Of a stretch of DNA of 64,000 bases, positions 1-14,100 are shown in pieces. Source of the DNA: Plumapathes pennacea (taxonomy: Eukaryota > Cnidaria > Anthozoa > Antipatharia > Myriopathidae); the NCBI GenBank assembly GCA_964036295.1, contig OZ038473.1:1681501-1745500 (forward strand), given 5' to 3'. The stretch's first letter is position 1. Each line of letters starts with the position of its first letter. Under the pieces are notes generated by a model. The model was not told the DNA's origin, made no database searches, and worked only from the letters and a program-made list of their open reading frames with translations. A program made the position numbers and the translations under genes.

Positions 1-255
1 GTTTGAACATCAGAAAAAGTCTTGTGCTGTACAAGTGACGTCACAACTAGTCACCGAGGCTGGCCTGAAAATGAGTGGTAATGAATTCGGGTGCTCGTAT
101 CTTTGTAATTTGCCCTCAATTCTCGCACAGATATGCACTCGCTGAATCTTTCCATGAGACAGTTATTTACCAATGTTTTTCTTTTTCCCTTTGCAACTGC
201 TGTGTCTCTGTCGATTTTTCTATTATAGCTCATTGAATCTCTATTTTACAATCAG

Positions 256-3200
256 AATTTCACCTCTTCTGCGAGTTCCCAATTTGGCCTGTCGGGGTCT
301 ACCCTTTGACCAAGAATCACTCGGCCAACGACATTTCACCGAATCAAGGCTCCGGCAAAGCAGTCGGAATTCTCTGGGCGCCGGGTATCCACGGAGAACC
401 GGACGGCTCGTTGCTGCTCCAAGGTAATGCAGGCTCATACGTCGAGCTGGACAAGGGGAGGCTGGATACAAAGAAGTCTTTGACTATCTTGGCGTTTGTT
501 TACCCGACCGGAAACGATGGACCAATCGTGAATTACAAAGTGGACGGCTATGGTGTGCAACTATGGGAAACAAAAAACCAAGGAGAAGGGACTCTCATGG
601 CTCGCTTTAACCGGTAAGAAGTTGTCTATTCAGTTCTAAGAAAAAAATCGTAATTTCCAAGGATGTAGTGAAATGAAGGGTAAGACTAGTTCATAGAAAA
701 TCCACTTCCAAGAAAGACGGTTTTTCTACTCAGGGAGATCAACTACTCGTTAGCTCATACTTAGTTGGAATGTACTATTTCTAAGAAAGACAATTTTTGT
801 ATTCAGGGAAATCGAATGTAGCTCGTTAGCTCATCATAAGTTTTGTTTCCAAGAAAAGCGATTTTTACACTCGGTGAAATGAAGATAGGGACAAGCAATA
901 TCTTCAGTTTGGAAGTACGTTTTGGTCTGCAGACAGGTTTGATAGACTTAAGGTTTTAAACTTAGGAGTATCAATAATTGTCTTCATCTTGCGTTAAAAC
1001 AGGCGAGATCTGACCTACACGTCGCCCATAATGAAGCAGATTCTGAAGAGAAACGAGTGGAACTACGTGGGAGCCTCATACAACTTTATAACAAGGGAAG
1101 CGTCACTATGGCACGAGGGAATCAAAGTGGTTTCAAAAAACATAGGAAGGACGCAACTTGCAACGCAGTTTAACGTCCGCCTTGGCGCACTGGCTATGGT
1201 TGGTTTGAAGAAATATTACAAAGGACGTATTGCTTGTCTGCAGTTCTACGACGAAGCGTTGTCTCCCAAAATGATTGACAGGGCGCGCGATGCGTGCAAG
1301 CCGTGTAAGTATATCCGAGCTCAAAATACACATTCTTCGGCCTTTAGCTGTTGTATGACGACAAACAATTTTTGTCTTTGTTTCCCTCTCTCTGAGTCTC
1401 TAGTAATGTTCTCTTTCTCTTGTAATTTTTCTTCCAGTTGCGCCTGTCAGCACGGTCACTCTTGCCGTTCATCACGACGGCAATTACGTCGAAGTTGGAG
1501 ACAATGTTACATTCACCGCCATCACAGACAACGGAGATAAGTTCAGCCAATACATTTTTCATCCTGGAGACGGTTCACCCGAAACAGCTACAGGGGAAAA
1601 CACCTTCACCTTCATATACTCAACGTACGGCAACTTTACAGCCGACGTGGAAATCTGGAGTCAGTGTAGGAATCGCTCTCTCCACGTGGAGGTCAATGTA
1701 ACGGTCGAGAAGCCAGTTGAATTGTTGGAAGGCTTGACTCTGTCGTGTAATCGCACTGGATTTCCAGAGTCCGCAAAGTTCATTGTAAGAAGTGACCGAG
1801 GCACAGATTTTAACTGCATCTGGAATTTCGGAGATGGTGAAACTTCGCGTTCGAGCCACGCAACAGGCGCTCAGGATCAGGTAGTGCTTCATGCTTACAA
1901 CGCTACTGGAAACTATTCTGTTGAAGTCAGCTGCACAAACAGGCTGAGCCAGGCCGCAGCGTCTGTCAATGCAGTTGTTCAAATTCCAATAACTGGACTT
2001 AGCATCAGTCGACTTTCAGCTCAGCGTTATAGAAAAGCTTTTAAGATCATGTGGCAAGTACAGACAGGAAGTCACATCAAATACTCGGCTGCTTTTGCAG
2101 GAAAAAACCTTCATATTACCAAACACGAACAAGGCCTTACTGCAGAGGCCTGGGTGCTTGAGAATGATCACGTGGGACTTGGGTTGTTTGACGTCACTGT
2201 GACGGCTTCGAATGACGTCACTGGACCAGTGACTGCGAGCGTTCGAGTTCTGGTCGAGGAAGCTGTTGTGCCTTTCCAGCCAAGATTGATTCACCGCAAC
2301 AGAGATATTGAGGTGGGAGAAGTGTTTTTGCTTGATATGTCAAATGCCAACCAACTGAATGATGCCAGGCCTACATTTTCTGTGGACTTTGGCGACGGAG
2401 AACCAATTTTCAGGACTAAAAATCAAACCACAGAGTACAGCTACTCCAGACATGAAGAATACAAGGTCTCCATCAACGCTTCAAACCACGTGTCCTTTTT
2501 TAACACTACAGTGCTTGTCAAGGTTCACAAACCTGTAGTTTTGTTAGAGGGACTTAGACTAAGCTCTGAGCCAACAAGGCATCCAAATCCAGCCGTGATT
2601 ACTGTAAACATTGGTAGAGGATCCGATTTTACTTGTCTCGCTAATTTCAGCGATGGAGAAGTCGACGAGCACGATTATGGACGAAAGTTCTCGTATGATC
2701 CAATTCGAAATCCGAAACAGATTGGCTTGAAAGACCTGCGCTTTGAGATTAAACACAGCTTCAAAAAGGGCGGGGTGTACATACTTCGTCTGAGCTGTGA
2801 GAACCGCCTCAGTGAGGTCAAGGCTTCTTTGTACATCAGCGTTCAGTCGCCCGTTCGGGAGCTCGTCATTACTTCGACTACTTCTCAAACATTCGGGAAA
2901 GCTGTGAATATATCTTGGCAAGTTGCATCTGGAACAAATGTCTCTTCTGAGGTGACCTTCGGAGGACATCGCTTCAAACAGGAAATGAATGGAACTGACG
3001 CATTTGTTCTGATTGGACAAGAAGTTTACAGAGACGCTGGTATGCACCACTTTTCAGTGAAGGTCTGGAACCTAGTGACGTCACCCGTATCAAAGACTGG
3101 TCAAGTAAGCGTAGAGATCAGTGTAGAGGGACTTCGGGCCGAGTTCACGCATGCGTCGGATTACATCGAAGTGAACGAAACAGTCATGATTAATGCAAGC

Positions 3201-6200
3201 GTGGAGGCTGGAAGCAGCCTGGAGTATGTTTTTGATTTCGGTGATAACAGTGAAGTGGTCACACTCAAGGCGCCCGCTACTCGGCACAGTTTTAACCCAC
3301 AGGGTGTGTACATCGTAAAAGTAACGGCCAGGAACAATGTCAGCCAAGAAATTGTCGAGTTAAGCGTGACAGTCCAAAAGCCTGTCATTGAACTCGCAGG
3401 ACTATTCATTGATGCTAAGCCAACTAACTTGTCTGCAGCAACTGAGATATCTTTGCGCTTGGCAGAAGGCTCAGACTTCCAGTGCCATTGGCAGTTTGAT
3501 GACGGACAGCGACAAAACTACAGTTATGACCACCTGAGTTTCTACAAGGATGGAAAAGATGCGAACAAAGCTCCCTTCACAGACCTCGCCTTTAGCGTTT
3601 ACCACACCTATGAACACGTGGGAACCTACCATCCAACTGTTGCCTGTAAAAACCGACTAAGCTCAACAGAAGCTCAGGGAAAAGTCATCATTCAAGAACC
3701 AATATCTGGTTTTAAAATTCATGACGTTTCTCCACAGTCCACTGAGAAGGGTTTCTCTGTCCACTGGAGTATTGCTTCCGGCACAAACGCGTCATACAAG
3801 GTAGACTTCGCATCAGACAACGTAGTCTCACTGACGTCACATCCGGGTGGTGGGTATGCCAATGTTACGTCATCATCGCCCGGACGCAAGCTGCTACGAG
3901 TAACCGGATGGAACTTGGTAACTCCCGCGCAGATGAGATCTAGATTCGTTTTGCTTGAAGTCCCACTATCCAACCTTTCACTTATGGTTTCGTACGAATC
4001 TCGTTATCTCGAAGTTGGACAGAGTGCGCAGTTTAGCGCTCTGCTCGCACAAGGCAGCGACCCATCGTTCCTGATTAATTTTGGGGATGGCACTGAGGTA
4101 GCCTCTTGGCTTGGGCATGAAGTCTACAAGTTTGGCTTTCACAGCTCTTACCTCCAAGGGACTCCATACCACATTTACAGCGCCCAAGTGTTTGCTTTCA
4201 ACAATGTCAGTACCGCCAATGCGTCCGTTCTCGTAAAAGTCCACAAGCCTGTTGTACAACTTGAGAACTTGACTTTGCTAACTTCACCTGCAAACGTCTC
4301 CGTCCCGACAAAAATCACTGTGCACGTTTCCCAAGGATCGGACCTTATCTGCACTTACGATTTTGGAGATGGAAATACTAAAAAGGTGGTGTTTAAAGAT
4401 ACAGTGTTCCTGGGGGAGACGAAAACACCGCGGAAACTTTTCCAAAACCTCTCTCTTGAAGTCGAGCACTCCTACAAAGAAGCTGCTAACTATGAGGTGT
4501 ATGTTCAGTGCAAGAACAGACTTGGGGAGTTGGAGGGCAAAACAGCACTTGTCGTACAGACACCTGTCTCGGGACTCGCTATCTTAAGTCTACCCACAGT
4601 GCTCTTCAACGAGAGTTTTGAAGTTGAGTGGAAGATTAAAAATGGCACTGACGTGAAGTATGAAGTTTACGTCGGAAATACCACAGTCCCTCACTTCAGC
4701 AGCACGCAGTCGGGCGGAAAGGCGTTGATAACACCCCAAGTTTATATCTTCGACGGTTTCCACACAATCACTATCACAGCAACAAACTTGCTTTCCTCGC
4801 TTTCCAAAGAGATTCGAGTGACGATTCAAATTCCGGTGTCGACTTTAGAGTTGGCGGTGACTTATAAGGAACTGGAAACGGGAAAGATTCGCGGAGGCCA
4901 TGAGTTGTTAGGCGACCACTTCCCAGCACTTCGGGATCTGAACTTCAACGCAATGGTGGACGCTGGAACTCACCTTGTTTTTTACTGGAATATCACTTAC
5001 CTCGGACCGGCAACTAGCAACTCGAGTCAGTCCAATTTTAGTAACGTAACCTCAGCTCGATACAATTCAACTCAACTCGTAACCAGAAAACCCGTGTTGC
5101 AGTTCAAATTCCAAGAAATGGGGAAGTATAGCGTTTCTGTGAAAGCAACAAATGACCTCAGTCAGTCACGGTCCAGTGTTAATATAACAGTCTTATATCC
5201 TGTGGATGGACTGCAGTTTCAGAGCAATAGCCCACAGATGATGAATAGGGTGATGAGATTCAACTTTACGGCAACAACCTTTGGATACGAACCTTGCATC
5301 GCGTTTGACACGGGTGTTAATTTCACTTATCGACAAGGATACGCATGGTGTGCAGAAATTTTTGGAACTGATAACTTCACTGTTATAAGCGAACTCCCAG
5401 AACTACTGCAGTATGAACATGTTTACAGTTTTGTGAATCGGTACCCGGTTACCCTTAACATTTCGAACAGAGTCTCTTTTATCAACTTTACAGCAATGAT
5501 CGACGTGACTCTGGCTCCCTGCAGTGATCCAGTGGCGGTCATAAAGAACATCGGTGGGACGCCCTCTCGAGCAACAAGAGTTTACCGTTCTGCAGTTTTC
5601 ACAGTAAAAACCGCTGTTACCTCCCGCTGTTCAAGAACCAAAAAAGTCCGATTTGATTGGCAGCTGTTTACGGGCAAGAGCGCAGACCAATTCCTTCCCA
5701 ATAGGACAGCAGGCAGCGACGATTTGCACAGCGATTTGTCGTTTGAATCGCGCGAGTTGTTTCTGCCCAAGAGGAGTCTTCCTTACGGACTGTATGAAGT
5801 GCAATTCACTGCCAGAATGAAGCTGGAGGAGAAATTTGAGGCCACGGCAATTGGATATTTAGAGATTATTCCTTCCCCTCTAGAGGCGAAGATTTCAGGT
5901 GGAACGCTTATCAGGAGAGGGTTTGGAAAGAAAGTAAATGTGGATGGCTCGAGTTCGAAAGATCCTGATGTTATTCACGGAGACTCTGGTAGGTAATCGA
6001 TTGTCTTGGACATCAGCTTAATCATAGTTGAACGTTCATTCCAAATTCGTTTTGCTGTAGCACTGCAGAACGGCTTCTCTGCAAGTGTTCTGTGATTTTG
6101 CTGCACAAAGATTGCGAACGGTTAACATCTAGTTACCCTTCATTTTTTTCCGAAGGTCTGAGTTATTTGTGGTTGTGTCGAAGTACCAAAGTTAGTTTCC

Positions 6201-9200
6201 GACACGACCTTCTCCCGGGAATCGAACTACCCTCGACGCCCTACGACACCAACAGCAGTTCTCTGGACAGGAACAGTTCGTACTACAAAGGTTGCTATGG
6301 TGACGGCGAGTTTACCCTTCCAGGCTCGCAGGCTGTGGTCTCCCTTAATACCACAAAAATGAAAGAAAATGAGACTTATGTCATTATGTTGGTGGCTCAG
6401 AAAGGCGATCGACTGGCGTTCGCTTATCAAGTGCTGGAAGTTGTGGTTGGGGATCCGCCAGTTTTAGCGATCGAGTAAGCGGTTGATTTGTCAAATTTGT
6501 ATTCTTTTGACAGCTGTACTATTACAGACGGTCACAGCGAAACTGGCACAAAAAATTGATGAGTGTGGATAATTCTCGAAGAACCCAAATCATGTAACAC
6601 ATCAATATTTGAATCAATATTTGAGCACTTGTTGGATCACGCTACGTAAACATAATTTGCTTATTTTCCTCTCAGGTGCAAACAAAACTGTGCGACGAAA
6701 ATGAATCCATCGAGTCGACTTTCAGTCCTGGCCAACTGCTCCGAGGGATGCTTTGGGAAGATCATCTACGATTGGGAAGTGTACCATAATGAGGGAGATA
6801 TGGTCTCAAAAATCTGGAGGCGACGAGATGATATCACAGCGGCGAACAGCGTACAGGACCCAAATGGACCCTCCTTTGCCCTCCCGAGAGATATACTAGA
6901 GGGAAGGGAGGAGTATTTAATTCGCGTCTATGGTGGTCGAGAAAACGGCGCCAAGGGGAGATCGGAGTACACGTCAATAACGAACGACCCCCCTAGAGGT
7001 GGAAGCTGTACAGGGAAACCATCTATCGGTGAAGCTCTTGTGACGAGCTTCGTTTTGTCTTGTAGCGGCTGGAGCGATGTTGATACTCCTTTGACGTACG
7101 AGTTTAATCACAAAAATGAAGAAGGAAAGTTGTCGTTGTTGTCGTTCGGAGAGAACTCGCACGTGACTGTCAAGCTTCCTCTGGGGAACCCACAGCTGAA
7201 CTTTAGCCTGGAAATTCACGTCAAAATACTGGATTACTATAAAGGAGAATCTTCGACAGTCTTCATTGTACAGGTATTTTTAAACCTCCTCTTGTAATAT
7301 TTCCTCTTGCATAAGCTTCTTCTTGATCTCTAACCTTTGGACATACAACTTGCACTGTGACATGCTTCATTCTAACCACTTCATGCTAATCGCCTCGAAA
7401 ACATAACAAGATGCCACTGAGCCCATTTCGTTTTTGAAATCACTTCATCGCTGAGCTGATCAAATCCTTCTTGTATCCTCATAGTCAAGAGAACCAGAAA
7501 TGGACGCCAGTGAACTGGGAGACACCTTGTCTAGTATGACGTCAGGTGAAGACAGTCCGCTGGGCAGTTTGCTTGGGGTCGGTGATTTTCAGGCTGTCTT
7601 TCAAATGGCTGGCGCCGTGAACTCGCTCATGAACGCTCAGAGCTCGCCAGCCTCGTCTGGATCCTTAAACGAAACCGAGGAGCAACGGAATAACACGGCG
7701 AAAAAGAAAGCGGTGAGAAAAATGGCGACCAACGACACTTTGAGCTGTTCTTTTCAATCAACGTAGAATATGCCAACCTTCGACTATAAAAATTTGTTGA
7801 ACGCCGTATAGAATGAGTTGGCTGATGTTTCGAGCGTTAAACTATAGTCGGGGCTCACTTTTCTCCTTTGCCTGACTTTAACCGGGTTAACGCAGATTTA
7901 TCAACCGAAATTTCATTATCCCTTCATATGTTTGAATATAAGCGACTTTTCGCCCTGACAGAATAAAGCGCAAAGGTTCTTTTTCTTTGGTTTTCTTGTG
8001 TGAACATATGTGCTTTGCAAATAGATTAATAACTCAGCGTAATTTGGCTATTTGTAACAGTACCTGTAATTGTTTCCACGATGTACAAGTGAAGCTTCTT
8101 TTAACTTTGGACTTGACCCTTTTTTCACAGGTGCGCGATGCCTTGGTCTTGGCTGCCGCCAGTGCACCCGTTACGTCACTAGAAGGTTTGCGTCAATCAG
8201 CAGGAGTATTGGCCAGCAGCACGGCGAAGAAAGACGAGACATCCAACTCTGCCAAAGTAAATACGGAATTTGTTATGATATAATTAGATAGGGAAGAATA
8301 TCAGTCATCGCATACATCCTGGTGTGTTAGTCATACCATTGTGCACTTTACTTATCATACCACTCCATACCATATCATATATCATACACTACTGTATGTC
8401 TACAATAGTTAGGCAGTGCCATAACAAACCATATCATACTCTACGCTATCACACTAAGACATCAAGTACCCGATGGGGAACTGTTCAATTTATAAACATA
8501 TACTTCTGTATGACTCATTTGTTTCGGCTGTGAATCATTTTCATGTTTGTGTTTTGTGTAGTTATAACCTTAATATCGGTCTATGTTTGTGCAGAATGCA
8601 TCCGCGAAGGCATTTTTAAACATGGCCAACGTTCTGAAGAAAAGCTCAGGAGATTCCGCCGGATATGACGCAGTGGTGGGCGGGGCCGAAACAATGCTGT
8701 CGGGAATGGGACAAGTACTAAACGCCGCATCAAGCTCCGTCAAATTAAAACCGAAACCGGGAAAAAACGGTACGAACGGTACGGTTCTGCCAACCTGCGA
8801 GCCTTTTGATTTCGAGTGCAAGAAGAAACTCGAGCTTCAGCCAACGACCATGGCTCCTACTGTTAGTCAAGATGATGACGACGACGAAGACGATGATGAT
8901 GAAGAGGAGGAATTAGATGGTGATGCTAAAGAGGTGAGTCTGGCTTCCATACATTGTCCTCTTATTTGAACTTATCACCAGCTTACTTAATCGCCACCAA
9001 CTCTACTTTGTTCAAAGGCATAGTTTTTTTTTCACCGCAAGAATCTGTTAGCCCATGTGAACCACGGTCAGCACCAGTATCTTTTAGTCATTTTGTGAGA
9101 TTAGCTTTGCAATACATTTGCGCACAGTAATGTTTAAAGATCTTACAACTAGAGTCGAGTGTGCGGCAAAAACTTTAACTGATTGTACGGTATTTTTATC

Positions 9201-11126
9201 GGTCTTCTCAGTTGCGTCATTCAAAATAATTCATACTTACTTCCGCGGTAATTCTGTGTGGTCAATTAACTCTCAACTGTCTATTTTAGAATAGAGATGT
9301 TGCCAATAACATCCTGGGAATGCTGGGAAGCGTTGGCGGTTCGGTCGTGGACAACAAACTCCCAGGAGAGAAGGCGACTGTGCTTGCAACTGGGGGCATG
9401 GAAATGACTGTAGAACGCGCGGATCCAGCCGCCCTTGGAGGCTCAGCAATTGGAGAAGGCCCGGCTTCCTTTAAAATGCCGTCATCAGGAGACCTGTTTA
9501 AGAATGCCAATTCGTCCAACATGGGCGCTGTTGATAAGCAGGTCAGTGGAAGTTGGAGAGACTAAATGCCTGGCAAAATGAGGACACATTGTGGTGGCAA
9601 CATTGCTAGCGCGCGCATGTTTCCCAAATGTTGCCCGTTTTGCCACGCGCGAAACATTTGTTGCGGACACAAATTTGTATCCTGGACACAAAAAATGTTT
9701 CTGAAAAACTTCAGAAACATTTGTTGTGTCCACGCGGGACGCAACAATGTTACCGCACGTTTTGTCACCCTGGAAACATCGAAGGACACAATGTTGCCGC
9801 CACAATGTGTCCTCGTTTTGCCAGGCCATAAGAATTAGACGGGCCAATAGACAGACAGGGGCGCACAGGGAGTCAGACATATTCATTATTGAGTGATTAA
9901 TTGAGTGATTAATTCGTTGACTGATTGGTTGGTTGGTTGATTGATTGATGGATTGAAGGACTTACTAATTGGTTGATTGGTTGATTATTTGATTGGTTGG
10001 TTGATTGAGCCGATTGATGGATAGATTGATTGATCAAGAGACAAGCAGGCGGACAAACATAAATTTAAATATATAGATAGACCTAGATATCCACTTGAAA
10101 CTTAAGCGTACAGTACTTGCCGTTTAACGATGCTGTAACTTATTGTCCTTGCCAGTGATCTTGTGCCATGAATTCTCTTGCAATTTGTTTCTCCTGCTGT
10201 TGTCCATCTCTCACTAAACTTGTCTAATGATTTGTATCGCACTTTTCAGATGACAGCTATGAACGACAACCCGTTCACGTGGGACAAAAGCGCAGCTGCG
10301 GTCAGCGGCCAAGTTGTGAGCCTGTCGTTCAGCAGCGGTGGCGGAAAACTCGACGTGTCCGGACTCGAGGAGCCGATGGACATTTTCGTTCCACGAGACA
10401 CGAAGCTCGGTCCGCCGGAAAAGTTTGTGTACGACCCGACTTCCCACCGAGGCTGGAGCTTCCACCGAATGATGATCGACAAGAAAGGAACTGCAGCGAA
10501 CATCGAGGTCCAAAATAGTGCCCCGTTTCATTTGTACGTACGACGAGGCAAACCTCCAAGACTGTCTGACTACGACTGGAAATCGTCTTCCGACCAGCCG
10601 AACAACACTCACGCAAACCAATCGACTTCAACGAACTGCAGTAGCGACGCGATATCGATTACGAAGGAGAACAAGGAATCCAGATCGGATGACTCTCGGT
10701 TTGGCTGGCTTCCTCTCTCCGTTGGTGGGCTGTCGGCCGGTTTGATTCCTTCGACAATCAATAAATTTGCCTCAAATTTCTCAAATTGTTCTTCTGTCTC
10801 GCTGGATTACACGGCGTCGCTTTTTATGTCCGACAGAGAAATTCACAAAGGCCTCTATTTCATTGGAATAAAGTACGCGGGGGATGCTGAAACGGAGAAC
10901 AAAACTGGAGACTCCGGTTCCAATGTTACGTACACGCTGCGAGTATACAAGTCCAAGTGCATGTATTGGAATGAAACAAAGCAGAAGTGGAAGAGCAACG
11001 GCTGCGAGGTATGTTGGGATACCTACTACTGCCGCAATGCATGTATGGAATACTTTGCCGCCAAAAATATGCAAACAAAATTACGACCTTCTTTGAGTCT
11101 GAAATCCGAATTTGCGAAAATTTGAA

Positions 11127-11157
<31 letters not shown>

Positions 11158-14100
11158 CAAAAAAACGGAAATCCGCGAAATTAAACTTCCGCGAAAATGT
11201 CATGCCACCAATATCTCTGTCTCTCTTTTCATTTCGTCGCTTTTTACTTCTGTCCCCCATGCCACATTACTTTTTTTTATATAAAGGTTCTCCACCTTAT
11301 ATGATTTCTTGTATTTCTCTTCAGGTGGGAAACTTGACCAACCTCAAGCGAACGCACTGCCGCTGTACACATCTGACGTCATTTGGCTCAGCAATGAACG
11401 TGGCTCCGAACCCAATCGACTTCAGTGCGGTAGCAGCAGGTTTTTCCAATATGTTTGCATCCGGGAATGTGGTGGTTTTCTTCACAATTGTGGGACTCTT
11501 TGTTCTGTATCCCTTGTTGGTCACGTGGGCTCGACGAGCGGACAGGAAAGATTTAGAACTGGTGCGTTTTCTGTTGACTGAATTGAATAAACCGTAATTT
11601 TAAAATTTGGTCATTTAATCACTGGATTGGCCACTTTAATAAGCACTCAGCCGTTAAATGGTGCCAGATTAAATACATCACTGACTTAGACTGAATGGTG
11701 GTGAACTAGTTGCTTAGTCGAGTGAGAGTTCACGTGAATAAATTGTACGTGAATTAGTGACTTAGTACGTGACTCAGTACGTGACTTAGTACGTGACTCA
11801 ATACGTGACTTAGTACGTGACTCAATACGTGACTTAGTACTTGACTCAATACGTGAATAAGTGCGCGAGCGATGAAGTCAACGTAAGGCAGGGTGCGAAT
11901 TCGTAAAAGGATGAGTTAGCGAAAGAGTAAGTGATAAAGTACGTAGATGAATGAGTGTGTGGGTGGGTGGGTTAGTGAAAACGTAAGTGAGAAAGTAAGA
12001 GTGAGTGATTAAGTAAGTGTTAGTGAATGAAAATTTACCCAGCAGGCTAAATGACTGTCAATGATTTGAAATAAGAGACAAGGACATGAAAGAAGAAACA
12101 GACATTATCAGACGTTGTACACTCGAGTTAATAATCTCTCCCATTTCTTTATCCCTTAGTTTGGAGCTACACCACTCCCAGCCACCGTTGCGCGGGCAAG
12201 ATATCACTACGAAATGACTTTTTTCACAGGCAAAAGAGGTGGATCTGGAACCACAGCACAAGTGGCGTGTCAGCTGATAGGTCAAAAGGGCGACAGCGGT
12301 CCGTGCATATTAAAAGACGACGAACGAGCGGTGTTTCAGAAACGCGGAGTAAACTCGTTCATTATCTCAGTAGGGCGCCCACTTGGGGAAATGACCCGGC
12401 TGCGAGTTTGGCATGACAACCACGGCTTGTCGCCTTCCTGGTTTTTAAAGAAGGTGACGGTGTCCGATTGTCAGACGGGTCGGGGGTGGCTTTTCTTGGC
12501 TGAGGAGTGGCTCGCCGTGGATGAGGGGGATGGACTAATCATGCGCGAGTTAGAACCAGCATCGGATGAGGACAAGACCCAATTTAAGGTGCTGTTCAGG
12601 CAGAAAATTGACGATGGCCTTTCAAATGCGCACTTGTGGTTCTCAATTCTGTTCAAAACACCAAGAAGTCGCTTTACCCGCGTGCAGCGCATCACGTGTT
12701 GTTTAAACTTGCTCTGCACTGGAATGGTGGCAAGCGCCATGTTTTTTGGCTCGGTCCCCGAGGGTGGCGATCCGAACGCAGTATCAATTGGCCCTATAAA
12801 GCTGAGTTTACGCTGTATAATGATCGGAATCCAGAGCAGTCTGGTGGTCATACCCGTCAACGTCGCAGTCATGTATCTGTTCCAAAACTCAAAGCGGAAA
12901 GATCCACCCAGAAGAAAGAAAAATGCGGAGGACGAGATTGCAGAGAATATCGAGGTCGTTCAGGCTACTACCGAAGTCGCGTACGTTGGCACGGAGACAG
13001 ACAGTGACAGCGAAGCTGAGGTGGACGAATATTCGGAGTTGAAATCCGCCGAAGCTGATCTCATGGGCGAACAATCTGAAAAGGAGGACGTAGAATCAGA
13101 TAAAGAAGACTCAGAAGAAGCGGAGAAGGTTTCTGTAGAAAATGTTGTATGTGATATCCATGATGGCCAAAAGTCTGAACAAGTGGAAAATGTTGAGGAG
13201 AAGTCATCTAAACGGAGACTTTGGCCCTTTGGGAGGAAGAAAGATCGCAGCGAAAATTACCTGGAAGAGGAAATCGAGAAGGATGCGTTAAGGTACGTAT
13301 AAACGTTAACGTTAGTGGAAGTTGTCCCGGATCAACCCAGGAAGCTGGGAAGTTGGTATCTGTTGTTGTTGTTGTTCTTTTTTTGGAGAATGAAGATAAT
13401 TTTTCTAATCGGGCACGGTTTCGAATACAACGAGTTTAGTGCAGAGCAATCTCGTTCTTCTGGGCTCAACTCAAATGTGATTCGTCGTTCTGAAAGAAAG
13501 TGTCTCGTTTTTTTTTATGCAGTATCGGATCTACCGCCACTGATGATGCACAATTGACTGAGAAAAAGAACAAACAGGGATTGTGCAGCTGCTTCCTTCG
13601 ACCAAAAGATCCTGAAATAGAAAAAAAGAAAGAAGAGGAACGCAAGAGGAAGGAAGCGGAAAAACGGAGAAAAAAGAAAAGTACAGACGGATCCTTACCA
13701 CACTGGTGCCTCTATGTGGCCTATGTTTTGTGCTTCTTCGCGTCCGTCACTTCCGCTCTTTTTACGCTTTTCTACAGCATGATGTGGGGCAAGGAGAAGT
13801 CTAACGGTTGGTTGGTCGCTTTCCTGTTCTCGTTTGTACAGGATACGTTTATCAACCAGCCAATCAAAGTGTTTGTCGTGTCGCTGCTTGTCGCACTCAT
13901 AATCAAGAAACCCGAAGAAGACGAGGACCTTGAGTTCGTTGGCGATCCAGAGAAAGGTTAGCAAAAGCATCAAGGAAGTGTTACAGCCATAGAGGCAGAA
14001 CTGAAAACAAAGCTTCTCTGCCGGTTGTTCAGTGCCCGATTAAGCTAATCCAGGAATAACCAACCTCTTGAGAAGTGAAGAAGAGGAGGAGGAGCCGAAG

